64,000 nucleotides of DNA from Bdellovibrio sp. 22V (GTDB lineage: Bacteria; Bdellovibrionota; Bdellovibrionia; Bdellovibrionales; Bdellovibrionaceae): NCBI RefSeq assembly GCF_030169785.1, contig NZ_CP125854.1, positions 1,984,001 through 2,048,000 on the forward strand, given 5' to 3'. This document shows positions 26,546 through 36,028 of the stretch, in pieces. The notes below the pieces were generated by a model that was given only the letters and a program-made list of their open reading frames with translations, did no database searches and was not told the DNA's origin. Every line of letters starts with the position of its first letter. The first letter of the stretch is position 1. The translations under genes were made by a program, and so were the position numbers.

Positions 26546-27633
26546 ATAGAGTCCCAGCCCCAAATCCACAGATTCAGTGGAAAGATTTTTTCAAACTTAA
26601 CGATCGTTTCTTCTTTGAAAAGACCCAAGGCGCGATAATCTACCGGACCGAAAAGAAGACGAACCATATCGGTTTCGTTATTGATCGTAAAGAGATCCTG
26701 GCCAATGCCAAAGACAAAATGATTTGGATGTTTTTCAAGAACGATGTCAGCGACGCCCTCGGCGCGGAAAGCGCGTTTGATTTTCGCAGCCAATTGCTCA
26801 AAGTTCACAAGTTTGATCATGCCAAGAAAGCCCTGATTCATCGTCACAGGTTTTGTTTGCAGTTGTTGAATCAAATTCTGTGCGTGGCGCGGGCAGATGA
26901 TCGTGTAGGGCTGTTTTTTATGCGCGCGAATAAAGCTGAAAAGAGCCATTAGCTTAGAAACAGAGCCGCCCCATTCGTGAATGTATCCGCCAAGATCGAC
27001 ACCTTTGCCTTCGATCGCATAGGCCGCCAACTGACCGTTAGGCTCCCACGCGGTGTAGACCTGCGTTTGCGGGATCGAAAGAAACTTTCGCGTCTCTTCA
27101 ATCGTGCGAACGGAATTGACTGTGTGTGCAGAATAAAGACGATAGATCGCATCCGGAGAAACTTTGGAATCCACAGAGAACCTCAAGTTCACTGGAGGGA
27201 TGTCGAACTCCTCTTCAATCACGAAACTGATTTCGCTGCCCGCCAATTCAAAACCCATGCGGCGGTAAAAATCAAAAAGGTCCGTCCATAAGATCGCGAT
27301 ATCGCAAGACTGTTCGGTTGCAGACTTCAAGCAGTCGTTAATCACACGGGTGCTTAAACCTTGCCCGCGATGTCCGTCGTCAGTCACGACAGAGCCAATA
27401 GCGCCCACTTTGAAGATAACGTGAGGGGACTTAATAATAAGAGGTTTCATTACGGCATGAGAAAGCACTCTTTCTTCATCCGCGATGATACGCATATTGT
27501 GCAAATTGTTAGGGGAGAAGGCTGTGGGATATTCCGCAGCGATAGACCAGGGGGCTTCGTTGCGCAGCTTTTTGTTCAAAAAATCCAACACCTGGGGAAG
27601 TTCATTTTCCGAAGGTGAACGAGGTCCTTCCAT
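26542..27633 (-). CDS. GNAT-family acetyltransferase
   Basis: A 363-residue cytoplasmic enzyme. The acetyl-CoA-binding motif is in GSVVTDDGHRGQGLSTRVI (about residues 80-98), with the R/Q-x-x-G-x-G/A pattern as HRGQGLS. The length, nearly double a single GNAT domain, suggests a second domain in the C-terminal half (~180-363) as in multi-domain GNATs. Acceptor unknown. It is divergent from the ferredoxin gene and overlaps the downstream lipoprotein gene. Confidence 0.75.
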   Translation of the reverse strand: MEGPRSPSENELPQVLDFLNKKLRNEAPWSIAAEYPTAFSPNNLHNMRIIADEERVLSHAVMKPLIIKSPHVIFKVGAIGSVVTDDGHRGQGLSTRVINDCLKSATEQSCDIAILWTDLFDFYRRMGFELAGSEISFVIEEEFDIPPVNLRFSVDSKVSPDAIYRLYSAHTVNSVRTIEETRKFLSIPQTQVYTAWEPNGQLAAYAIEGKGVDLGGYIHEWGGSVSKLMALFSFIRAHKKQPYTIICPRHAQNLIQQLQTKPVTMNQGFLGMIKLVNFEQLAAKIKRAFRAEGVADIVLEKHPNHFVFGIGQDLFTINNETDMVRLLFGPVDYRALGLFKEETIVKFEKIFPLNLWIWGWDSI

Positions 27634-27736
27634 AGACCCTCCTTTTGCCTAATAACCAGTCTAGCGGTAAATGACAGCGGGTCCCAGCAACACTCATATC
27701 TGGGGTGAAAAATACGACCCAAGTCGGGAACTCAGT

Positions 27737-27766
27737 TTGACATCAAGGTCAAAAGTTTTATATTAA
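27737..27766 (+). promoter_or_regulatory. Sigma-70-type promoter of the ferredoxin-nth operon
   Basis: TTGACA (27737-27742), an 18-base spacer and TATTAA (27761-27766) lie 22 bases before the ferredoxin start; the -35 is a perfect consensus. Confidence 0.75.
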
Positions 27767-27788
27767 GGTCGCATATTTAGGAGACCTC

Positions 27789-28025
27789 ATGGCCGACAAG
27801 AGTCAGATGTGGAAAGAGAATAAACCAGGCAAAATGTTCGTCGATCAATCTTGCATCGCCTGTGACGCTTGTGTGCTGACGGCTCCAAAAAATTTCTCTA
27901 TGCACGAAGAAGACGGGCATGCCTTCGTAGCGAAACAACCAGAGACTCCGGAAGAGGAAGCTTTGTGTAAAGAGGCGATGGAAGGTTGCCCTGTGGAAGC
28001 CATCGGTAACGATGCCGACCAGTAA
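27789..28025 (+). CDS. Single-cluster 4Fe-4S ferredoxin
   Basis: A 78-residue protein with Cys22, Cys25 and Cys28 in CIACDACV and the fourth ligand Cys67 in GCPVEAI, the pattern of a monocluster [4Fe-4S] ferredoxin. It carries electrons in the cytoplasm. It overlaps the nth gene by 14 bases, so the two share an operon. Confidence 0.9.
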   Translation: MADKSQMWKENKPGKMFVDQSCIACDACVLTAPKNFSMHEEDGHAFVAKQPETPEEEALCKEAMEGCPVEAIGNDADQ

Positions 28026-28743
28026 AAAGCCTCTTCTTTCACGTAAGAAAACGGAAGCGGGGAAGGCGGCAAAAAAAACCGCGACCGCTCAAGCTAAACC
28101 CGCAAAATCACCTAAAAAACCGGCCCCCATTTTAGAGACGATCGATCTTCTTCGTCGCTATTATCCCGACGCCCATTGTGCGTTGAATTTCACGAATCCT
28201 TACGAGCTTCTCGTGGCCACAGTTCTTTCCGCGCAATGCACGGATGAACGCGTGAATATGGTGACGCCAAACCTCTTTAAGAAATATCCCACGCCGCAAA
28301 AGATGGCGAAGGCCCCGGTCGAAAGTATTGAAGAGATCATTCGCTCCACGGGTTTTTATAAGAATAAGGCGAAGTCTTTGAAGACGGCGGCAGAAACACT
28401 TGTTGAGAAATACAAGGGAGAGATTCCGCAGAACCTTGAGGCTTTGGTCGAGTTGCCAGGAGTGGGTCGTAAAACCGCGAACGTGGTCCTTGGAAATGCT
28501 TTCGGCATTGCGAGCGGAGTTGTCGTGGACACTCACGTCACCCGCTTGTCGAATCGTTTGGGTTGGGTGAAAACGGATAACGCTGTAATCATCGAAAGAG
28601 AACTCAGCCAAAAAGTCCCCAAAGAAGATTGGGTGATGTTGCCGCATTATTTGATCTCACATGGTCGAGCTATCTGTAAGGCGAGAAAACCTGCATGCAG
28701 TCATTGCTTCCTAGAGGAGACTTGCCCGAAGGTGGGCGTCTAG
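28012..28743 (+). CDS. nth: Endonuclease III
   Basis: A 243-residue DNA glycosylase/AP lyase that removes oxidised pyrimidines. The helix-hairpin-helix LPGVGRKTANVVL holds the catalytic Lys, and VDTHVTRLSNRLGW holds the catalytic Asp. The C-terminal [4Fe-4S] ligands C-x6-C-x2-C-x5-C are visible in the last 25 residues. An N-terminal Lys/Ala/Pro-rich extension of ~40 residues is unusual; a shorter start is possible. Confidence 0.95.
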   Translation: MPTSKKPLLSRKKTEAGKAAKKTATAQAKPAKSPKKPAPILETIDLLRRYYPDAHCALNFTNPYELLVATVLSAQCTDERVNMVTPNLFKKYPTPQKMAKAPVESIEEIIRSTGFYKNKAKSLKTAAETLVEKYKGEIPQNLEALVELPGVGRKTANVVLGNAFGIASGVVVDTHVTRLSNRLGWVKTDNAVIIERELSQKVPKEDWVMLPHYLISHGRAICKARKPACSHCFLEETCPKVGV

Positions 28744-28757
28744 TTCACAATGATTTC

Positions 28758-29240
28758 ATGTTTGTTGCATTCTTTGAGAGCGTTAAATACGTCGGCCATC
28801 TTCTACCTATTTCCTTCTTAAGAATTTTCTTAGGTTACTACTATTTAGAGCACGCCCTGCAAAAGTATCGCGGTGATTTTTTAAGTCGCCCGCGTATTGC
28901 GGATCAAATGGCCGAGTGGCTTCCTGCGAGTCATGCTCCGAACTGGTTTAAGATTTTTGCCAGCAGTCAGATGATTCCGAATTGGCAAACTGTCGCATTT
29001 ATTATTTTGGGTGTTGAGTTTGCGATCGCGATTTCCTACATCATTGGTTACGTTGTGCGCCCGGTGGCCTTGTTGGGCGTTCTTCTTTGTGTGACGATGT
29101 TGTTCATTTCCGGCCCTGCAATGGAAGATCTATATAAAACATTCTTAGCGATTCATTTGATTCTTGCATGGGTAGGAGCGGGACGTTGTCTTGGCTTTGA
29201 TTATTACTTCTTTAAGCGTCGTCGCGGTTTGTGGTGGTAA
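28758..29240 (+). CDS. DoxX-like four-helix membrane protein
   Basis: A ~160-residue protein with about four transmembrane helices (~10-30, 70-95, 97-120, 125-145) and the sequence pattern RIFLGYYYLEHALQKYR at the start of the fold, resembling DoxX/DoxD quinone-linked subunits. Start uncertain: ATG 28758 lacks a clear ribosome site, and an upstream frame overlaps nth. It stands 3 bases before thiB. Confidence 0.6.
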   Translation: MFVAFFESVKYVGHLLPISFLRIFLGYYYLEHALQKYRGDFLSRPRIADQMAEWLPASHAPNWFKIFASSQMIPNWQTVAFIILGVEFAIAISYIIGYVVRPVALLGVLLCVTMLFISGPAMEDLYKTFLAIHLILAWVGAGRCLGFDYYFFKRRRGLWW

Positions 29241-29243
29241 GCA

Positions 29244-30284
29244 GTGAAGCATTTTATCTTTTTTATCGCCGTCGTTTTCCTCGGGTTGTTTCTGGCGGTT
29301 CTGAATAAGAACGAACAGGGTGCGACCTCAAGTTCTTTACCGACTTTAAGAGTTTTTGGATACGCCTCTTTTACGGGCCGATGGGGCCCAGGTCCGCTGC
29401 TTAAAGAAGAGTTCGAAAAAAGCTGTAAATGCAAAGTGGAGTTTATCGAGGGCAGTGACTCTGGAATTCTTTTGCAACGTTTGAAAATTGAAGGCGAAAG
29501 CCTTGGTGCCGACCTTGTTGTGGGCCTAGATCAGTTTGATATTTCGAAAGCGATTTCCGAACAAGCATGGCGCAAATTAAGCATCGGTAAATTGGACGTT
29601 TACGATTCCGTGAAGCCGGCCTTGTCGAACAGCTTTTTTGTTCCCTATGATTGGGGCGCACTCACATTTGTCGCACGTAAAGACGACCTCACACATTTAC
29701 CTTCGTCATTGGACGACCTTTTGGCACCGGAGCTGACAAAGAAGATCGCTCTGCAAGACCCGCGCACAAGTTCGCCGGGAATGCAGTTTCTTTATTGGGT
29801 GATTCGCTCTAAAGGGGAAGAAGAAGGCTTTCGCTATTTACAAAAGTTGATGGGGCAAGCGCACTCATTTTCTCCGACGTGGTCCACTGCTTACGGACTT
29901 TTCACGAACAAGCAGGCGAAATTGGTTTATTCCTATGTGACATCTCCTCTTTATCACGAGGTGGAAGAAAAGAAGAAAGATTATATCGCTCTTCCTTTCA
30001 ATGAAGCATTGCCGGTGCAGTTTGAGTTTGTTGGTATCCCTGAATTTTGTCGCCACTGCGATCTAGCCGAGCAGTTTGTGAATCTGATGCTTTCACCGCA
30101 AGGGCAGAAAATCATCATGGAAAAGAACTACATGTTCCCTGTGATGAAAGGTGTTATTGAAAATACGCCATTTGCTGATTTGATGAACGTGAAGACGATG
30201 TCGCAAATGGAAATCTTGTCGGCGACGGAAGTCGATCGTCTTTTAAAACGCTGGACTGAAATTCGTCGGAGCGAACTTAATTGA
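29244..30284 (+). CDS. thiB: Thiamine ABC transporter, substrate-binding protein
   Basis: A 346-residue exported binding protein; residues 1-20 form a signal or anchor. The block LRVFGYASFTGRWGPGPLLK through GADLVVGLDQFD is close to ThiB/TbpA, which binds thiamine and its phosphates in the periplasm. Together with the following permease and ATPase it forms a complete thiBPQ importer. I see no TPP riboswitch in the short upstream gap. It overlaps thiP by 4 bases. Confidence 0.88.
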   Translation: MKHFIFFIAVVFLGLFLAVLNKNEQGATSSSLPTLRVFGYASFTGRWGPGPLLKEEFEKSCKCKVEFIEGSDSGILLQRLKIEGESLGADLVVGLDQFDISKAISEQAWRKLSIGKLDVYDSVKPALSNSFFVPYDWGALTFVARKDDLTHLPSSLDDLLAPELTKKIALQDPRTSSPGMQFLYWVIRSKGEEEGFRYLQKLMGQAHSFSPTWSTAYGLFTNKQAKLVYSYVTSPLYHEVEEKKKDYIALPFNEALPVQFEFVGIPEFCRHCDLAEQFVNLMLSPQGQKIIMEKNYMFPVMKGVIENTPFADLMNVKTMSQMEILSATEVDRLLKRWTEIRRSELN

Positions 30285-31741
30285 ACATTAGAAATGCCCT
30301 TCGCCTAAGTCTGGTTCTCTTTCTGCTTTTTCCGTTTCTGTTTTTATTGACGCAGTTTCGGATTTCACAAGCTCCAGATATCGGCGAACTTCTTTGGGCC
30401 TTTAAAAACAGTTTCATTCAGGCTTTCTTTTCCGCACTTCTGTCCTTGTTTGTCGGATTTTGGGCGGCACTGGGACTTTTAAGTTTCAATGACGGCTCGA
30501 AGAAAAGACGTTTTGTTTTTGAAATCCTCTGTTTGCTTCCGAATTTCCTCCCGCCTATTTTTATTTTGCTGGCAACCTTGAATATCATTGATCCTTTTCC
30601 GATGGGTATCGCAGGAATTGTGATCATTCATACTTTGATGAATTTCGGTTTAGCGGCTGTTTTGTTGGCCGGTATTATCGAAAACAAACTGGGTGGAATG
30701 ATCGAGCTTGCTTACGTCGAAGGTGCGTCGCGCTGGCAGTTTCTGCGGCAAGGTCTTTTGCCTTTGTTGAAAAAAGATATTTGGTTATTAGGTCTTTTTA
30801 TTTTTGTCGTTTGTTTTGGAAGTTTTGCAGTGCCCTTGATCGTGGGCGGTGGCAAGGGGACGACGGTTGAAGTTTTAATCTATGAAAAGATCCGTCTTTC
30901 CAGCGATTGGGGAGGCGCGGTCCTTTTGGCCTTCCTTCAATCGACCTTTATATTCGCACTTTCTTTTATCGCGAGTCGCGGTCAGGGAGCACATGCGAAC
31001 CGGGTGGCAAACCTCAGTCTGATTCGCAGTCCTTCGGGGATATTTGCCATTGCCGGGCTTTCGTTTCTTTATTTGTTCGGCTACGCGCAAGGATTCGTAC
31101 AAGGTCTTTCGTTGATCTCGACTTTTTATGAACTGCAGTCAGCACTATTCTGGAATTTTTTAGGAAGTATTTTTATCGGTTTGTGCGTAGGAGCTTTGTG
31201 CTATGCGGGCTTGATGCTTATTGCATATTGCTGGCCAAAGCCGTGGTTTGAAAAGTTCTTGAATGGTTATGTGGCTCCGTCCACCTCACTGGCATGTTTT
31301 AGTCTTTTGATTTTAGGGCCTAACGAGGGTTTTTATCCGCTTATTAAAATCCCGATTGCTTTGACGTTATTAAGTCTCAACAGCCTTTTTCGAATGGGCT
31401 GGGACGGGGAACTGCATTCGTTGCAATCGCAAATGACCGTAGCATACGCCATGGGTGCTTCTTCGAAACAGATTTTTAAAGAAGTTCTTTTTCCGCAGAT
31501 TTCCACGCGCGCTGGAATGCTTGCCGGGATCGCCTCAATTTGGGCGTGCGGAGACTTCGCCGTGTCACGGATTCTCGCGCATCGCGACCTCAGCATTGCG
31601 ATGATGACGGAAACTTTGATGTCAGGGTATCGTTTGAACCAAGCGATTGTTCTTAGCAGTTTAATTATTGTCGCCGGAATTATTTGTTTTGTTTTGTGTG
31701 TGGGGGGAAGTCGTGTCCTTCGTCGAAAATTTGAACCGTGA
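30281..31741 (+). CDS. thiP: Thiamine ABC transporter permease
   Basis: A 486-residue inner-membrane protein with about twelve hydrophobic helices in two halves. EAA-like loops are present in each half (EGASRWQFLRQGLLPLL and MGASSKQIFKEVLFPQI) where the ATPase docks. That duplicated layout is characteristic of ThiP and iron-type permeases; the ThiB-like neighbour decides the call. Translationally coupled to thiB. Confidence 0.85.
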   Translation: MNIRNALRLSLVLFLLFPFLFLLTQFRISQAPDIGELLWAFKNSFIQAFFSALLSLFVGFWAALGLLSFNDGSKKRRFVFEILCLLPNFLPPIFILLATLNIIDPFPMGIAGIVIIHTLMNFGLAAVLLAGIIENKLGGMIELAYVEGASRWQFLRQGLLPLLKKDIWLLGLFIFVVCFGSFAVPLIVGGGKGTTVEVLIYEKIRLSSDWGGAVLLAFLQSTFIFALSFIASRGQGAHANRVANLSLIRSPSGIFAIAGLSFLYLFGYAQGFVQGLSLISTFYELQSALFWNFLGSIFIGLCVGALCYAGLMLIAYCWPKPWFEKFLNGYVAPSTSLACFSLLILGPNEGFYPLIKIPIALTLLSLNSLFRMGWDGELHSLQSQMTVAYAMGASSKQIFKEVLFPQISTRAGMLAGIASIWACGDFAVSRILAHRDLSIAMMTETLMSGYRLNQAIVLSSLIIVAGIICFVLCVGGSRVLRRKFEP

Positions 31742-32351
31742 TTATGGGGACTTCAAACTCGATATAGAGTCTTGGGAAATTCTTGATGAAGGCGTCACCG
31801 TGTTATGGGGGCCTTCCGGATCGGGCAAGACATCGGTCTTTCGTATTCTTCTGGGACTGGAAGCCTGCCCTGGTATGCGCTGGAATTTTCAAGGCGTCGA
31901 TTTAGCCAAGATGAAAACCCCGCAAAGACGCCTGGGCGTGGTTTTTCAAACTCTGGATTTGTTTCCTCATCTTTCGGCGGAAGAAAATATTCTTTTCGCG
32001 GCTCGCGCGCGGGACGTCGAAGCCAAGAAAGCTGCAGATCGCTTGAAAGAACTCACCGAAATTCTGCAAATGGGATCTTTTTTAAAAAGACCGGCCTCGG
32101 TTTTATCGGGCGGCGAAAAACAACGTGTGGCGATTGCGCGCGCATTGATGGGAGAGCCTCGGCTTCTTCTGTTGGATGAACCTTTTTCCGCCTTGGATCA
32201 GGAGTTGCGAGAGGAAAGTCGTAAGCTAGTTCAGCAAGTCATAGCCACGGAAAAAATTCCTACGCTGCTGGTTACGCACGATCAACGGGACGTCGAAGCC
32301 TTGGCGGACAAAGTCACCAAGATTCGCGACGGTCGTTTAGTTTCAACTTAG
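31713..32351 (+). CDS. thiQ: Thiamine ABC transporter ATPase
   Basis: A 212-residue ABC ATPase with Walker A GPSGSGKT, Q-loop VVFQTLDLFPH, signature LSGGEKQRVAIARAL, Walker B LLLLDEPFSALD and H-loop VTHDQRD. I take the GTG at 31713 as start because a G-rich site precedes it. That gives a 29-base overlap with thiP; a longer frame runs further into thiP. It powers the importer. Its stop overlaps the stop of the kinase on the other strand. Confidence 0.88.
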   Translation: MSFVENLNRDYGDFKLDIESWEILDEGVTVLWGPSGSGKTSVFRILLGLEACPGMRWNFQGVDLAKMKTPQRRLGVVFQTLDLFPHLSAEENILFAARARDVEAKKAADRLKELTEILQMGSFLKRPASVLSGGEKQRVAIARALMGEPRLLLLDEPFSALDQELREESRKLVQQVIATEKIPTLLVTHDQRDVEALADKVTKIRDGRLVST

Positions 32352-35065
32352 ATTGTGTAGCGTTGAATCATCTCTAAAAGAGCCGATTTCTTAATTGGCT
32401 TCGTCACGTGTTCGGTACAGCCCGCATCCAAAGATTTTTGCACATCTTCAGACATCGCATTAGCCGACACCGCGATGATAGGGATGGGTTTCATTTTATT
32501 ATGACGTTCCCAGGTGCGAATTTTACGAGTCGCTTCGTATCCGTCCATGATTGGCATTTGAATATCCATAAGGATTAAATCAAAAGGCTCGCGTAAAACT
32601 TTTTCGACGGCTTCTTGGCCGTTTTCCGCTTGAACCACGTCAAAAGGGAGTTTCTTCAAATAAGTGAGCAAAAGGAATCTGTTGTCTTCCGTATCATCGA
32701 CAATCAAGATGCGACCGTTGCGCACGGCTGTTTCTGGCGGAGGCTGTATCAGCGGCGTTTCTTTTTCTTCGCTTGTGTGCGGAATTTCATAAGAGGAATC
32801 CGTCGGCACATACGGAATCGTGAAGCAGAACGTACTGCCGCTGTTTTCTTCACTTTGGAACCAGATACGGCCACCCATCAACTCGACAAGATTTTTCGAA
32901 ATAGTCAGTCCTAAACCGCTGCCACCGAATTTTCGCGTGATCGAGCTGTCGGCTTGAACAAAGTTTTGGAACAACAGGTGCTGCTTGTCTTTCGGAATCC
33001 CTGTTCCCGTGTCTTTGATGGAAAATTTCACGAAGCGTTTATCAGGTCCCTCGAACTCGACTTGGACGGTGATCTCGCCCGTCTGAGTGAACTTGATCGC
33101 ATTCCCAATAAGATTAAAAAGAATCTGTCTTAGGCGCGTAGGATCGCCGATCACGACGTGCGACTCTTCCTGGTCCAGGGTCATGCGCAACTGGAAGCGC
33201 AGATTTTTCTCTGCCGCTTTTTGTTTTAAGATGTCGCAAATATTTGTGGTCGTCGCTTCTAGATCGAAAGCGATGCGTTCCAAGCGAACTTCACGCGCTT
33301 CGATTTTCGAGATGTCTAAAATATCGTTGATCAGCGCCAAAAGATTTTCGCCCGCGTTCGCACACACTTTTACTAACTGCGCCTGATCGGGATGCAGATC
33401 GGACTCGGCAAGAATATCGGTGATCCCGATGATTGCATTTAACGGTGTACGAATTTCGTGACTCATACGCGCAAGGAATTCTGATTTAGCTTGCGAGGCT
33501 TTGACGGCGGCTTCGCGGGCTTCAATAAGAGCTTGCTCTGCCATGATCCGATCTGTGATATCCGTGCACACGAAAACAAAAGTCAGGTCCTTGCTGGTCC
33601 GGTTCGGAAGAGCCGCCCAATTCATCAGAATCGGAGTACGGCGTCCTTCCGCATTCGTGATTTCTGCCTCGATACTGTGACGGGTTTGCAGAAGCCAAGA
33701 GTAGTTGTTAAATTCCGGCGGACCATGCACCAAAGTTTTTAGGTCCACTTGCGAAAGCTGGTGCGGGGAAAGTCCCAGCAATTTCATCGCCGCTTCATTC
33801 GCTTGAGAAATGATGTACGTCGACTGTTTCCAGTCTTCGTGATGCGAAACTTTGACAATGAATAGAAACGCTTTAATCGATTGAATAACGCTGTCTAGAA
33901 ACTCTTTGGAAACTGTCGTGGTCTCTAAGCGGTCGGCAAGCTGGTTGTACTTACTGACCAGCAAACCGATTTCGTCTTTAGAGTTGTAGTTGATTTTCTG
34001 AGTCAGCTTTGTCGTACCCAGTTTTTCAAGACGGTCTGTGAGAAGTTGAATCGGCTCAACCACTTTGCCGGTGGCTGCGAATGTCGCAAAGAAGAACAAG
34101 ATAAAAATAAGAACGGCCGCCGCACTCGAAGCGATGGCAATACGATCCAGGACTGCGAAAGCTTCGCTTTCATCTATCTTTGTTTGAATGTACCAAAGCT
34201 CGCCGTTGGGTAAATAAATTTTGCCGATAGAGCGAATGACTTTTTGGCCTCGATAGTCGGTGCCGAGTTCGCGCACTTCGCTAAGGTTCTCAATTTTTTT
34301 TATATCTTCGTCGCCGCGATTCGAAGAAAGGACTTCCGCTTCTAAGTTGGAAGGGTCTTTGGGATTTCCCTCCACACGGAAGCGTCCGGTGTTACGCAAA
34401 CTCCAGTCCTCACCATAGATCAATGTTTCACCGGTCTGACCCATGCCGTGCGTGGCCCAGGCAAAGTTGTCGCTGGTAATGCGGTCAATTTCAGAGATAG
34501 AAATTTTTAAAATCAAAACGCCGACGACGGAAGTCTTACGGAAGATAGGAGCGGCAACAAATCCCGTCGCCGATGTCGGATTGATGGGATCCTTATCGAA
34601 ATCGATGAAAAGAGTCGAGCCCTCTTGCGCTTTCATGCCCCATGAAAACAAGTCTTTGAGTTTTCCTCCCGTTTCTTCAGAGAAAACAGAAGTTCCGTCC
34701 TCAAGATCTTTTCGAGTTGTATAAACTATTTCTCCTTTAGTGCTAACAAGGGCCATGTCATAGATATTGAAATCGAGGACATAGTTGTCCAAAAGCCGAC
34801 GAAACTCCGGAAAAGCTTCAAGACGACTTTGTGAAAGCAAGTCGTCCGTAAGTTCATGCGATGAAATGAGATTGATTGCAGTTTGTAGATCTCTGAAGTA
34901 ATTTTCAATAGCAGTCGTTTTACTAATGCGGATTTGAGTTAGACGTTCGTAGGTGCTGTCGATGACTGTCGATTCAACAATCTTGAGGCCAATCAATGCA
35001 ACAACGAATGTTGCAAGAAAGACTGAGATCAGATTGAATAAGAAAATTCTTAAACGTAAAGTCAT
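32348..35065 (-). CDS. Large hybrid sensor histidine kinase
   Basis: A 905-residue membrane kinase. Transmembrane helix ~10-30, a periplasmic dCache-like sensor (~40-300), helix ~310-335, HAMP (~335-390), PAS (~390-510), HisKA with His536 in MSHEIRTPLNAIIG, HATPase (~640-760; NLIGNAIKF, DTGTGIP, GSGLGL) and a receiver (~780-900, ILMDIQMP). It likely feeds a phosphorelay. Divergent from a solute-binding-protein gene that could supply a ligand signal. The intergenic region of 110 bases holds both promoters. Confidence 0.9.
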   Translation of the reverse strand: MTLRLRIFLFNLISVFLATFVVALIGLKIVESTVIDSTYERLTQIRISKTTAIENYFRDLQTAINLISSHELTDDLLSQSRLEAFPEFRRLLDNYVLDFNIYDMALVSTKGEIVYTTRKDLEDGTSVFSEETGGKLKDLFSWGMKAQEGSTLFIDFDKDPINPTSATGFVAAPIFRKTSVVGVLILKISISEIDRITSDNFAWATHGMGQTGETLIYGEDWSLRNTGRFRVEGNPKDPSNLEAEVLSSNRGDEDIKKIENLSEVRELGTDYRGQKVIRSIGKIYLPNGELWYIQTKIDESEAFAVLDRIAIASSAAAVLIFILFFFATFAATGKVVEPIQLLTDRLEKLGTTKLTQKINYNSKDEIGLLVSKYNQLADRLETTTVSKEFLDSVIQSIKAFLFIVKVSHHEDWKQSTYIISQANEAAMKLLGLSPHQLSQVDLKTLVHGPPEFNNYSWLLQTRHSIEAEITNAEGRRTPILMNWAALPNRTSKDLTFVFVCTDITDRIMAEQALIEAREAAVKASQAKSEFLARMSHEIRTPLNAIIGITDILAESDLHPDQAQLVKVCANAGENLLALINDILDISKIEAREVRLERIAFDLEATTTNICDILKQKAAEKNLRFQLRMTLDQEESHVVIGDPTRLRQILFNLIGNAIKFTQTGEITVQVEFEGPDKRFVKFSIKDTGTGIPKDKQHLLFQNFVQADSSITRKFGGSGLGLTISKNLVELMGGRIWFQSEENSGSTFCFTIPYVPTDSSYEIPHTSEEKETPLIQPPPETAVRNGRILIVDDTEDNRFLLLTYLKKLPFDVVQAENGQEAVEKVLREPFDLILMDIQMPIMDGYEATRKIRTWERHNKMKPIPIIAVSANAMSEDVQKSLDAGCTEHVTKPIKKSALLEMIQRYTI

Positions 35066-35175
35066 GCCCCTCTAGTTGCCTATTCTTTTTCAGTGATATC
35101 GTATAGGTATTACTCGGGCAATGAGTACTTGAAAACCGGCGCGAAATCAGGTCTTTCCTTGGGAGAGCTAGTTAA

Positions 35176-35919
35176 ATGAATGTAATCAAATTCTTTCCGC
35201 TTCTAGTGCTGCTCTTGCTCTTCTCTCCTCGCGCACAAGCGGAACGTTGGGTTATTGCGACTCTTGAGTGGCCGCCATTTATTTGCTCGCGCTGCCCTGA
35301 TAACGGAGCTGCCGCCAATGCCCTTCGCGAAACTCTGAAAAAAGTGGACGTGAATGTCGAATTTGTCTTTAGCTCGTGGACTCAGACAGTCAAAAAGGGC
35401 AATCGACCTGACATGATCGGTTATTTTCCAGCATGGAAAGAAGAAGTGCTTCCGGAATTTATCGCTTCTCCTGTTCTGTTCCGTTCTCCCTTGGGATTTA
35501 TCGAGCCGCGCGGTAAACCCTTGGTCTGGAATGAACTCACCGATCTCAGAGGAAAGAAAATCGGTGTCACTGAAGATTATGGAAATACCGTCGAGTTCAA
35601 TCGTCTTGTGAAAAATAAAACGATTCATGTCGAAGCTGTGATCAGCGATGATACGAATGTTCGAAAAGTCGCCTTGGGAAAATTAGACGCCGCTTTGATG
35701 GATATTAATAACGCCCGCTACTTGATCTACGTTTTGCAGCCGCATCTGGCCGGGCGAGTGTCGATCAACAAAAAGATTGTCGAAGATAAAGAATTGTTTT
35801 TTGCGTTCAACAAACACAACGTCGAGAAAAGAAAAAAGCTCGAGAAGGCCCTGACTTTAGTGAACTTTCAGCGCATGGTGGACGATTATTTGCTTCGCTA
35901 TGCGCGCCGCTCTGACTAG
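35176..35919 (+). CDS. Periplasmic solute-binding-like protein (SBP family 3 type)
   Basis: A 247-residue exported protein (signal peptide 1-22, AQA). The mature part begins RWVIATLEWPPFICSR, like family 3 amino-acid binding proteins (ATLEWPPF), and includes LRGKKIGVTEDYGNTVEF at the hinge region. No permease or ATPase genes flank it, so it is more likely a ligand sensor or stand-alone binder, perhaps for the divergent kinase. The ligand cannot be read. Confidence 0.8.
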   Translation: MNVIKFFPLLVLLLLFSPRAQAERWVIATLEWPPFICSRCPDNGAAANALRETLKKVDVNVEFVFSSWTQTVKKGNRPDMIGYFPAWKEEVLPEFIASPVLFRSPLGFIEPRGKPLVWNELTDLRGKKIGVTEDYGNTVEFNRLVKNKTIHVEAVISDDTNVRKVALGKLDAALMDINNARYLIYVLQPHLAGRVSINKKIVEDKELFFAFNKHNVEKRKKLEKALTLVNFQRMVDDYLLRYARRSD

Positions 35920-36028
35920 ATTTTTGACAGGCATGGAACTTTTGCCAGTTCGCTTTGTATTTTCTCCGGGACCTCGGCCAACGAGGACGAAATCAGGTAT
36001 AAGTAAGGCTGTGCGGAAAGGAGAAAAA

